42,229 nucleotides of DNA from Bdellovibrio sp. ZAP7 (lineage in GTDB: Bacteria; Bdellovibrionota; FAC87; UBA2466): assembly GCA_945878405.1 (NCBI GenBank), contig CAMCTJ010000016.1, forward strand, positions 1-42,229, written 5' to 3'. How positions within the stretch are numbered: the first letter of the stretch is position 1; every line of letters begins with the position of its first letter. The notes beneath the pieces are model-generated. The model did no database searches. It was given only the letters and a program-made list of their open reading frames with translations, and was not told the DNA's origin. The position numbers and the translations under genes are program-made. This document shows positions 35,840-42,229 of this stretch, in pieces.

Positions 35840-36532
35840 ATGCACCAACCTTTCGGTGACATAGCGCACCAATACGATCTCTTAAATGATCTCCTGTCCT
35901 TTGGGATTCATCGACTTTGGAAACGGCGCCTGGTTTCTAGGCTTTTACTTAGTCAGCCCAACCCAAAAAGAGTTCTCGATCTTGCGACGGGCACTGGGGA
36001 TGTAGCAGCCCTATTTAGCAGGAATATTCCGGCCGAATCTGTTGTGCCTTTAGATCCCTGCAAACCCATGATTGAGAGGGGGAAGAAACGCTTTCCCCAT
36101 TTACACAATTGGACCGTGGGATCTGCAGAATCATTGTCCTTGGAGACCCGCAGTATCTCCATCGTCACATGCACCTTTGGCGTGCGGAATTTTCAAAACC
36201 GAAAAAGGGCTTTTGAGGAGATTGCTCGAGTTCTTGAACCTGGGGGATTACTGGGAATCCTGGAAATTCATCCCATCCCCCCAAAAATTAGGTATACTCC
36301 GTTTCGTTTTTTTTGGACATTCTTACTTCCTAAGATCGGAATGCTATTTAAGAAGCAATCTGCCTACGAATATCTTCGAGATACCGGTGCGGGCTTTATT
36401 TCTTCAGAAGATATGATAGAAGAGCTGTCTTACGCGTTTGAACTGCAAACCCATGAAAAACTCATAGCTGGCGGACTTGTCAGCTTATTGGTTTTTGAGA
36501 GAAAAAATGAGTCAGAAATTACCCATGAGTGA
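35840..36532 (+). CDS. ubiE: Demethylmenaquinone methyltransferase UbiE/MenG
   Basis: This 230-residue SAM-dependent methyltransferase performs the last C-methylation of menaquinone (and of ubiquinone in organisms that make it). It has the N-terminal FGDIAHQYDLLNDLLSFG typical of UbiE, SAM motif I LDLATGTGDVA (47-57), and the conserved CTFGVRNF segment followed by ARVLEPGG. The length is normal. The neighbouring menA and polyprenyl synthase make the menaquinone role the better reading. It overlaps the regulator gene by 26 bases. Confidence 0.93.
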   Translation: MHQPFGDIAHQYDLLNDLLSFGIHRLWKRRLVSRLLLSQPNPKRVLDLATGTGDVAALFSRNIPAESVVPLDPCKPMIERGKKRFPHLHNWTVGSAESLSLETRSISIVTCTFGVRNFQNRKRAFEEIARVLEPGGLLGILEIHPIPPKIRYTPFRFFWTFLLPKIGMLFKKQSAYEYLRDTGAGFISSEDMIEELSYAFELQTHEKLIAGGLVSLLVFERKNESEITHE

Positions 36533-37037
36533 AGAAGAAATCGCCTTTGCCGAAATCATTGGCGATTTAGTTGAGCAGTGGGGATTTAATCGACAATTGG
36601 GACGAGTTTGGTGCCTTTTATTTCTGAAATCTAAACCGCAAAGCCCCTCCGACATCCAAGAGGCCCTGGGTCTTAGTGCAGGAAGCGTAAGCAGTGCGCT
36701 TAACGAACTCCAGATGTGGGGAGTTGTTAAAAGACTTCGGGTTTCTGGCGATCGCAATTTCTATTACGAACCTGAACTACGAATCTGGAAGTCTATCTCT
36801 AATGTGCTTCGAGCAAGAGAGATAAGAATTTTGGATGAGGCCCAAGCGGGCCTCAGTGCTCTGATTGAAAGTCTTCAGAACAAAAAAGATTCTGAAAGAG
36901 AATTCCAGATAAAAAGAGTTAAGCAAGTCCGAGATGCAATTGATACCGCTCAACAGTTGTTTAATGCCCTTATAAACGGCGGCGCATTTTCTCTTCCTAA
37001 ACTCAATCGTCTGTTCGATAGATTCAAGGCTCTTTAA
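36507..37037 (+). CDS. GbsR/MarR-like winged-helix transcriptional regulator
   Basis: This 176-residue cytoplasmic regulator has a winged helix-turn-helix (about 25-90) with the GbsR-type pattern EQWGFNRQLGRVWCLLFL, SPSDIQEALGLSAGSVSSALNEL and VVKRLRVSGDRNFYYE. A long helical C-terminal part (about 95-165) probably mediates dimerisation. The ATG at 36507 is used; ATG 36525, which overlaps the ubiE stop, is an alternative. It is cotranslated with ubiE. Whether it regulates the divergent ferritin-like/menA genes through the nearby palindromes is a guess. Some members of this family control glycine-betaine or choline genes, but none are present here. Confidence 0.8.
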   Translation: MSQKLPMSEEEIAFAEIIGDLVEQWGFNRQLGRVWCLLFLKSKPQSPSDIQEALGLSAGSVSSALNELQMWGVVKRLRVSGDRNFYYEPELRIWKSISNVLRAREIRILDEAQAGLSALIESLQNKKDSEREFQIKRVKQVRDAIDTAQQLFNALINGGAFSLPKLNRLFDRFKAL

Positions 37038-37041
37038 TCCC

Positions 37042-38478
37042 ATGCCCTGGAATATTGAAACCTCTTATCTCCAATTACCTGAGGAGTTCTACCACAAACA
37101 GACAGCCTCCAAGTTTCCAGCCCCACAAAGAGTGTTAACCAATGAACCGCTAGCTGAGATGCTGGGTCTCAACTCTAAGGATTTAGATAATTCTGTTCTT
37201 TGCGGTGTAGTAAAAGCATCTGGCTCGGAACCGTTTGCACAAGCCTATGCTGGACATCAGTATGGCCACTTTACGTTCTTGGGAGATGGGCGCGCTCTCG
37301 TCTTAGGAGAACAAGTAACACCACAAGGCGAACGGTTTGATATTCAACTCAAAGGCTCTGGAAGAACTCCTTTTTCACGAATGGGCGACGGGAAAGCGGC
37401 TCTCGGACCAATGCTGAGAGAGTATCTGATGAGCGAAGCCATGCACTATTTGGGTATTCCAACCACCCGCAGTCTTGCAGTGCTAACCACTGGAGAGCCC
37501 GTTTTTAGAGAAACGGTCTTACCAGGTGCTATTTTGGTACGAGTAGCGAGCAGCCACATCAGGGTGGGCACTTTTGAATTTGCAGCTCGCCTGAATGACA
37601 TAAGCAAACTGAGATCTCTTGCCAACTACACTATCAAAAGACATTTCCCTGACATTCAGGGCTCAGATAATTCCTATTTAGAGCTCATTCGTCTCGTATC
37701 ACAGCGCCAGGCAAAGCTCATTGCGAGTTGGCTATTAGTTGGATTTGTTCATGGGGTAATGAATACTGACAATGTAAGCATCTGTGGAGAGACAATTGAT
37801 TATGGTCCTTGTGCTTTCATCAATTCCTACGATCCTTCCGCTGTTTTTAGCTCAATTGATCGACACGGCCGCTATGCTTTCTCAAATCAACCGTCTATTG
37901 GTTTGTGGAACCTAGCTCGGTTTGCGGAAACTCTTCTTCCTTTAATCGATTCAGATCTGGGAAAAGCAAAGGAAAAAGCCGAAGGTGCCCTGAATATCTT
38001 TGCTACCGCATTCCAAGATACGTGGCGCACAGGGATGGGGTTAAAGCTAGGATTCTCTAGAGTAGATGCTATGGAGCTAAAACTGATGGAGCGTTTTCTG
38101 ACACTGTTGGAGCTTCATCGTGCTGACTTTAATAATACTTTCCGAGAACTATCTCTAACGGACGCCTTTCAATCCGATTTTTTTAGAAAGACCGATGTTG
38201 TGGAATGGCGGCGTGATTGGCTCACGGTTCAATCGCAAAACACCTTATCCATTGAGGATAATCACAAGCTCATGCAGAGTAAAAACCCCGCAATTATTCC
38301 TAGAAATCATCTTGTCGAGGAAGCGCTTCAAGAGGCCCAACTGGGTAATTTCACTCTCTTCCATCGATTATTGAAGGCAGTGAGAACTCCCTTTCAGATA
38401 GACCCTGAAGATTTGGATCTTGGGTTCCCCCCTACAAAAGAACAAGAAGAGGGATATCAAACCTTTTGTGGCACTTAA
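37042..38478 (+). CDS. selO: SelO protein adenylyltransferase (YdiU family)
   Basis: This 478-residue pseudokinase-fold enzyme AMPylates proteins on Ser, Thr or Tyr during oxidative stress. It matches the family along its length: the AQAYAGHQYGHF N-terminal motif, FDIQLKGSGRTPFSRMGDGKAALGP, PTTRSLAVL, GVMNTDNVSICGETIDYGPCAF (metal and catalytic residues) and SNQPSIGLWNLARFAE. It ends YQTFCGT, with a Cys three residues from the end in the region where eukaryotic SELENOO has selenocysteine. It starts 4 bases after the regulator and converges on the transglutaminase-like gene across 37 bases with only a weak hairpin. Confidence 0.95.
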   Translation: MPWNIETSYLQLPEEFYHKQTASKFPAPQRVLTNEPLAEMLGLNSKDLDNSVLCGVVKASGSEPFAQAYAGHQYGHFTFLGDGRALVLGEQVTPQGERFDIQLKGSGRTPFSRMGDGKAALGPMLREYLMSEAMHYLGIPTTRSLAVLTTGEPVFRETVLPGAILVRVASSHIRVGTFEFAARLNDISKLRSLANYTIKRHFPDIQGSDNSYLELIRLVSQRQAKLIASWLLVGFVHGVMNTDNVSICGETIDYGPCAFINSYDPSAVFSSIDRHGRYAFSNQPSIGLWNLARFAETLLPLIDSDLGKAKEKAEGALNIFATAFQDTWRTGMGLKLGFSRVDAMELKLMERFLTLLELHRADFNNTFRELSLTDAFQSDFFRKTDVVEWRRDWLTVQSQNTLSIEDNHKLMQSKNPAIIPRNHLVEEALQEAQLGNFTLFHRLLKAVRTPFQIDPEDLDLGFPPTKEQEEGYQTFCGT

Positions 38479-38515
38479 TAAATCAATTATTTTAAATTGG
38501 TAAGTACCCCAAAGA

Positions 38516-39217
38516 TTAGCGCCCGATAATACCAAGTGGCTTTGCCAACTGGACCGCATTAAAATGCACATCGGGCTTAAACCTCCGTTCATATTCTTCG
38601 GGATCTATTAACATATTGTTCATTGGATCAGCCATTTTCTTAATTTCAGGAAGATACAACCAAACGTGTTCGCCACGGCCTTCGTCACTCTCAATAGTTC
38701 CCGTAATTAAGTTAGCCTGAATACCGAGTCGATTGAGAATCGCTTTCATCACTAGAGCTTTGTGCCGACACACATCAGCTTGAAGAGGCTCCTCATTAAA
38801 ATACTGAGAAGCCATGAGTGGCTTTAGGTAAGGAGCCACTTCTAGATTGTCGTTAATATTTTTGGCAAGGTAATCAATCAGAATTTCAGAAATCATCAGA
38901 ACATTCTTTTTTGGTTTCATAAACTCTGCTCGTTCCGCTGGGGTTAGAAAACTGAGTATATTCTCGTAGTCCAAATAGATAGACAGTCCAATATGGGGAG
39001 TCTTGTTTACATAGCCCGCAAGTTCACTTCCCGCAGTTAATCCAGCTGCAAGGCCTCCAACGATGAAAGTCCCTTTTACGACAGAAAAGCTGAGTCTCTT
39101 GAAGGCCATCACGCAAGCCGATTGCTTAGAGCGATCTTTTTCATATGCAAATGCGGGTTGAGATAAACTCCACATTAATCCATTCAGACAAAGAATAATG
39201 AAAGCCCTTTTAATCAT
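38516..39217 (-). CDS. Exported transglutaminase/EDR1-like cysteine enzyme
   Basis: This 233-residue protein has a signal peptide (about 1-24, ending PAFAYE), a Gly-rich hydrophobic segment (about 50-70) and a C-terminal domain with the transglutaminase-like triad: Cys150 (DVCRHKALVMKAIL), His184 (GEHVWLYL) and Asp197 (MADPMNN). These spacings suit the transglutaminase/papain-like fold, and CRHKALVM is close to the EDR1-type motif. It could be a periplasmic protease or protein cross-linker; no substrate is indicated. It overlaps the 5'-adjacent caspase-like gene by 8 bases, so the two exported proteins are translationally coupled. Confidence 0.75.
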   Translation of the reverse strand: MIKRAFIILCLNGLMWSLSQPAFAYEKDRSKQSACVMAFKRLSFSVVKGTFIVGGLAAGLTAGSELAGYVNKTPHIGLSIYLDYENILSFLTPAERAEFMKPKKNVLMISEILIDYLAKNINDNLEVAPYLKPLMASQYFNEEPLQADVCRHKALVMKAILNRLGIQANLITGTIESDEGRGEHVWLYLPEIKKMADPMNNMLIDPEEYERRFKPDVHFNAVQLAKPLGIIGR

Positions 39218-40070
39218 GGGGAATCAGTTCTCCCTCATGATTCCAAATTAATCTTGGCAAGGGTAAAGTCTGAAGAGATGCTGGTTCCAAATTCTTCCCG
39301 ATGTAGGGCAGGGGCTCCGTTTTACACCATCCATCGCGACAATGCTTGCCCCAATCCTGAACATTTTCTGCCCCAAGAGCCGAATAGACCGTCCGCTCAA
39401 GTATGTTGGACATGAGTTGCTGGGCTTCATGCTTGGAGGGGTAATAAAGTTTCCTTCCTTTGAGATTATGGATGGGAAAGTAATCTTCAACGCTTCCAGC
39501 ACCGCAGGAAGAAAACACGACGGGGGCATGCTTCCACGAAATCTCTTGAATACATCCCACGACTTTTTTGAAAAGCTCTTCATTTTGGGGAAACTGCTTC
39601 CACTTTCCCTGTTCAACCTTAAAACCAAACACTTCACCCAAACCAACTGAAAAGCCCTCAGCGTGCCCCGCAATCTCAATCACGGAACAAGAACCAGGCC
39701 CTAACTCTTTTTTGATGGACTCGCACGCCCTTAAAAAATGCTCGGTATTTTTGTCTGCTTTCACTTCTGACGTACTGATTACCTTAACCCTGGAGGAGTC
39801 TTGCCAGCCTTCTCCCTCAACCGAACTTTCCCCTTGAAAAAGACACTTTTGAGGGTGACTAAGAATGGTTCGATTGAACATTATTTCTTCGGGGGTAGAT
39901 TTGCCTGAAAGTCCCGGAATATGAACAGGTGCGGTGGGCTTATCCGAGTGATAGCCAACACTCGTTTCATGAAGCATTTGTTCTTTAAAGCGTTTTTGAA
40001 GTTGGTGAAAGTCGGCACAAAAAGCTGTGGAACCAAGAGCTAAAAAAAAACCGATTATAATCTGGTGCAT
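39210..40070 (-). CDS. Exported protein with caspase-like (clan CD) His/Cys motifs
   Basis: This 286-residue protein has a signal peptide (IIIGFFLALGSTAFCAD) and two motifs that together recall clan CD peptidases. A hydrophobic strand is followed by GHAEG (H136, in IEIAGHAEG), and 53 residues later another strand is followed by SSCGAG (C189, in VVFSSCGAG). In caspases, legumains and CHAT proteins the same positions hold the catalytic His and Cys. Other cysteines (for example GKHCRDGWC near the end) might form disulfides. The ATG at 40070 starts the signal peptide; in-frame upstream sequence has none. The fold is an inference and needs structural checking. It overlaps the transglutaminase-like gene by 8 bases. 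Confidence 0.6.
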   Translation of the reverse strand: MHQIIIGFFLALGSTAFCADFHQLQKRFKEQMLHETSVGYHSDKPTAPVHIPGLSGKSTPEEIMFNRTILSHPQKCLFQGESSVEGEGWQDSSRVKVISTSEVKADKNTEHFLRACESIKKELGPGSCSVIEIAGHAEGFSVGLGEVFGFKVEQGKWKQFPQNEELFKKVVGCIQEISWKHAPVVFSSCGAGSVEDYFPIHNLKGRKLYYPSKHEAQQLMSNILERTVYSALGAENVQDWGKHCRDGWCKTEPLPYIGKNLEPASLQTLPLPRLIWNHEGELIPHD

Positions 40071-40151
40071 TCCCCTTTCTAATGCAAACCAGAGACCGAC
40101 CGAGGCAGGGCTATTCTTTTTGAATACAGATAGCTTAGACAAAAAGGTAGG

Positions 40152-41060
40152 CTAGGCCGCCTTAAACCAACTGATTGTCGAAGTCGAAAACTCTTTCATA
40201 AAAGTCTTTGGCTTTTCAGAGAATACCTCTTTTCCCAAAAGCCGTGCATTTTTTCTTAACGCTTTCTTCTTTTCCTTTATCAGCGACGAGATGAGCTCGA
40301 GAGCTTTTTTGTTTTTTATCACTTTGCGGTTTTCATCGAGTTGCTCTTGAATCATGATCAAATCTTGAAACTCTCCCAGCACATCTGAAAGTTCATGAAG
40401 GCTACGATTCCATTTTTTTGTATCAGGGCTTAGACCTTCCAAAAAGAAATCAAGCTCAACTCGCAAGAACTTTACTGCTTTTCTCCACTCAATGAACATT
40501 TCCTCTTCATCTGTTTCCTGGCAGTAGTCGCTGAGGTCTAAGCATTCGTGGTAAATAGAGCGCAGGCTTTCGTCTATCGATTCCCAAATATCTCGCTTTA
40601 CTTTTATCTCGGGAATCCGCTCCATGGCTGCTTGCAAAAGTCCAATGGCTTCTCTTAGTTTCTTTTCTTGTTTAAAGACTTTTTCTACAGTCCGTTTGCT
40701 CTCCTCCACAAGAAACTGTTTGATCTCATGAACCTCTTCAATCTTAAACGACTTCTGATGGGTATTGAGCAGCTTTTGAAATACTTCCTCAGTAACATGA
40801 GCATCTCTGACATCTCGAAAAGTTCGAGATAGGGATCTTAAACTTTTTTCTTCTTTTGCAAACTTTTCATCTGAAATCGATCCTCGTAGTAAAAAGAGAA
40901 CAGCTCGCGCCTTTTTTAAAGACTTTCTTGCCTGTTTGAATTGCTCTCGATGAAGCCCTTGACTAAGTGATAAGACACTTGCCGCATCTTTGATTCCCGA
41001 AACAAGGATGTTTTTTAGAGAAGTTTCAATCGGTTCAGTTTTTGTTATTTGGTAAGGCAT
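40152..41060 (-). CDS. CHAD-domain protein
   Basis: This 302-residue, almost wholly helical cytoplasmic protein has the conserved His/Lys/Arg pattern of CHAD domains. LHREQFKQARKSLKKARAVLFLLRG comes first (in two pieces here: LHREQFKQARKS and KKARAVLF), then SRTFRDVRDAHVTEEVF. A second repeat has WRKAVKFLRVELDFFL and LSDVLGEFQDLIM. CHAD proteins bind inorganic polyphosphate through these basic residues. No CYTH or TTM phosphatase domain is attached. The ATG at 41060 has GGAG 6 bases upstream and was preferred to the TTG at 41072. The ribosome site is within one arm of an 11-bp inverted repeat, so translation may be controlled by RNA folding. Confidence 0.85.
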   Translation of the reverse strand: MPYQITKTEPIETSLKNILVSGIKDAASVLSLSQGLHREQFKQARKSLKKARAVLFLLRGSISDEKFAKEEKSLRSLSRTFRDVRDAHVTEEVFQKLLNTHQKSFKIEEVHEIKQFLVEESKRTVEKVFKQEKKLREAIGLLQAAMERIPEIKVKRDIWESIDESLRSIYHECLDLSDYCQETDEEEMFIEWRKAVKFLRVELDFFLEGLSPDTKKWNRSLHELSDVLGEFQDLIMIQEQLDENRKVIKNKKALELISSLIKEKKKALRKNARLLGKEVFSEKPKTFMKEFSTSTISWFKAA

Positions 41061-41063
41061 TTT

Positions 41064-41118
41064 AAACTCCAAATTAAAATCAGAAAGGAAAGACTCTTAT
41101 TTTAACTATTTGGAGTTT
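41064..41118 (-). promoter_or_regulatory. Inverted repeat enclosing the CHAD ribosome-binding site
   Basis: AAACTCCAAAT (41064-41074 on the plus strand) and its exact complement ATTTGGAGTTT (41108-41118) are 33 bases apart. On the minus-strand message the 3' arm contains the GGAG ribosome site (complement of 41067-41070), 6 bases from the ATG, and the 5' arm contains the matching CUCC. Folding would mask the ribosome site, as in RNA thermometers or translational operators. Whether it forms in the cell is unknown. Confidence 0.5.
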
Positions 41119-41144
41119 TATATCTAGCTGGGTCTTGTCATTTC

Positions 41145-42008
41145 CTATTCTTTCAAAACCACTTGCTCAGCGCCCTTTTCAGAAATAAGTCGTTCAAAGT
41201 ACGCAACTATTCCGTCTCGACGCATCAGGATTTCAGAGATTTCTTTTTGAGAGACATAGTCTGTCACACTTTTAAAATGAACCGGACTCAAACCTTTTAA
41301 AGATTTTAAAGTTCTTTCTCGCACTACTTCTACAGGCTCTGAATTTCCAGGCGCCGGATAGCGACGCATGGTCACAAAGGTTCCTGGTCTGAGCGATGCG
41401 CCAAAGTCAATAAAAGCTGGCCGCTTCTCCCCGTCCACCCAGTGTTCTCCCAGGAGTAAATTTTTTGCATGTCCATCAGAATTATGAAGCAAAACACATA
41501 AGATTCTGTGATCGCTTTGAACTGCATCTTTTGAAATCCCACCCCATTGGGATTGTGGCGTTTCGAATAAAATCTGAGCTTTGGGTACCACGTAAATCAG
41601 TGGAGCCTCATGAATAAAATCATTCCCTACCTGTACTTTTCTCCGATAGACCGTAGGAGGAACATAATCCATTTCCAGTGCTCGGTTAAGTTCATACGCG
41701 ACTACTTCCATCGGAGCCCGGGCCCAACCCCCGCTATCTCCCCACTCTCGAGGCTTCATGATGGCCTGACGGGTGCGTCCCGTTTCTGGATTTTTTAGGG
41801 TTAACCACCAAAGGTCGTGCATGTTCCCGTTTAATCTTTTCTTTGAGGCTTCGACAATTTGCCCTTGATCCAGATCGCTCAGAATCACTCCGTGAGCTGC
41901 CGAAATTTGAGTAGGCGACAACTTTTTAAAAAGCGGAGCGCAATCCGCAAAACCTAATACCGGTAAAGCTAACAAAACCCCCAAAATGAGCCGCCCAAGG
42001 TACCCCAC
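41145..42008 (-). CDS. Exported HipA/PI3K-like protein kinase
   Basis: This 287-residue protein has a signal peptide (YLGRLILGVLLALPVLGFADC) and a compact kinase domain. AIMKP (K85) is the probable ATP-binding lysine and MEVVAYEL supplies the Glu (E101). The catalytic loop is HNSDGHAKN (D178, N183), and FIDFG holds the metal-binding Asp201. The N-DxH-x(2)-N and DFG pattern is that of HipA and phosphatidylinositol-kinase-like enzymes rather than Hanks kinases. Location in the periplasm or outside would be unusual because ATP is scarce there. The GTG at 42008 with GGAGGGG upstream is preferred to the TTG at 42062. The CHAD gene starts 84 bases downstream. Confidence 0.7.
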   Translation of the reverse strand: MGYLGRLILGVLLALPVLGFADCAPLFKKLSPTQISAAHGVILSDLDQGQIVEASKKRLNGNMHDLWWLTLKNPETGRTRQAIMKPREWGDSGGWARAPMEVVAYELNRALEMDYVPPTVYRRKVQVGNDFIHEAPLIYVVPKAQILFETPQSQWGGISKDAVQSDHRILCVLLHNSDGHAKNLLLGEHWVDGEKRPAFIDFGASLRPGTFVTMRRYPAPGNSEPVEVVRERTLKSLKGLSPVHFKSVTDYVSQKEISEILMRRDGIVAYFERLISEKGAEQVVLKE

Positions 42009-42140
42009 GTTCTTCCCCTCCGAGAGTCTCAGATAGACTCTCTGGGCAAGAGGAGATAGCAAGTCGTATACCTAAAGTGGACGCTGAAAATGCCGGGACC
42101 TTACTCAAATCGGCTACGTTTTACGGGCTTTCGGCCTCAT

Positions 42141-42229
42141 TTAAGGCAAAGTGTTTAACAAATCGGCAGCTATCGCTTCTTCCACCACCACCAGGTATTC
42201 GAAGATTCTTTTGCTCTTTCTATGCGGGA
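42141..42229 (-). CDS. Possible C-terminal end of a minus-strand gene (partial)
   Basis: One minus-strand frame is open from the window edge to a TAA at 42143-42141. It encodes 28 residues ending EEAIAADLLNTLP, an amphipathic helical tail (RKSKRIFEYLVVVEE before it) with the composition of a real protein end. A second minus frame, ending at 42170, runs into four consecutive Trp residues and is less likely. It lies 132 bases upstream of the kinase gene. The protein cannot be identified. Confidence 0.4.
   Translation of the reverse strand, partial: PHRKSKRIFEYLVVVEEAIAADLLNTLP

Noticed and set aside
38479-38515. A weak hairpin (CAATT/AATTG) between selO and the transglutaminase-like gene
   Set aside because: Only 5 AT-rich base pairs and no U-run; not a credible terminator.
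39248-39679. A 143-residue minus-strand frame inside the caspase-like gene
   Set aside because: It overlaps the reading frame that has the signal peptide and both motifs, and shows no features of its own.
42120-42145. GGC-TTTCG-GCC hairpin near the right edge
   Set aside because: Four weak base pairs at most and no U-run on either strand; not a terminator.
42170-42229. Minus-strand frame with a four-Trp run at the right edge
   Set aside because: The neighbouring frame ending at 42141 has a more natural composition, so this one was not called.
1-42229. Mobile elements, CRISPR arrays, prophage or integrase genes
   Set aside because: I found no transposase or integrase motif, no regularly spaced repeats and no target duplications. 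The base composition looks even throughout.

Overview
The window reads as an accessory-poor stretch of a Gram-negative bacterial chromosome. It carries outer-membrane barrels, an exported FKBP, DsbD, a TolC/RND pair and SecA with a zinc-binding tail. The base composition is moderate and even, and genes are packed with many start/stop overlaps. The SOS block (lexA divergent from imuA-imuB-dnaE2), an AgmX/PglI-type C-terminal domain, menaquinone-type genes and many exported proteins of unknown function fit a Bdellovibrionota/Oligoflexia-like or other delta-type lineage. That placement is an inference from gene content, not from a marker comparison. I see no insertion sequence, prophage, integrase or CRISPR array.

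Layout. Positions 1-46 look like the tail of a + strand gene facing a bidirectional terminator. 154-4581 (minus) carries a redoxin, DsbD, MscL and a POT peptide transporter. 4676-9597 (plus) carries an exported FKBP, MutY, an exported protein of unknown function, the malic enzyme/phosphotransacetylase-like fusion MaeB and a membrane-anchored AgmX/PglI-type protein. 9604-14991 is the SOS mutagenesis module. 15022-23459 is a long plus-strand run: an exported protein, a coiled-coil protein, a metallophosphoesterase, PlsC, SecA, a zinc-ribbon/YbjQ-like protein, RsmD, CoaD and an aspartate aminotransferase.

23456-30405 (minus) is an efflux/envelope operon: TolC-like factor, RND pump, a VanX-fold protein that has lost all its catalytic residues, and two outer-membrane barrels. 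A DUF3347 protein and RlmB diverge from it. 31594-33398 holds an unusual ferredoxin-reductase-like protein, tRNA-Thr, tRNA-Tyr and two small zinc-finger proteins. 33376-37037 is a quinone region: polyprenyl diphosphate synthase, MenA, a diiron ferritin-like protein, UbiE/MenG and a GbsR/MarR-like regulator. SelO follows.

38516-42008 (minus) is the least conventional part. It holds an exported HipA/PI3K-like kinase, a CHAD protein whose ribosome-binding site sits in an 11-bp inverted repeat, an exported protein with caspase-type His/Cys motifs, and an overlapping exported transglutaminase-like protein. This group is my best candidate for an undescribed system. Its unity rests only on shared strand, close spacing and predicted export.
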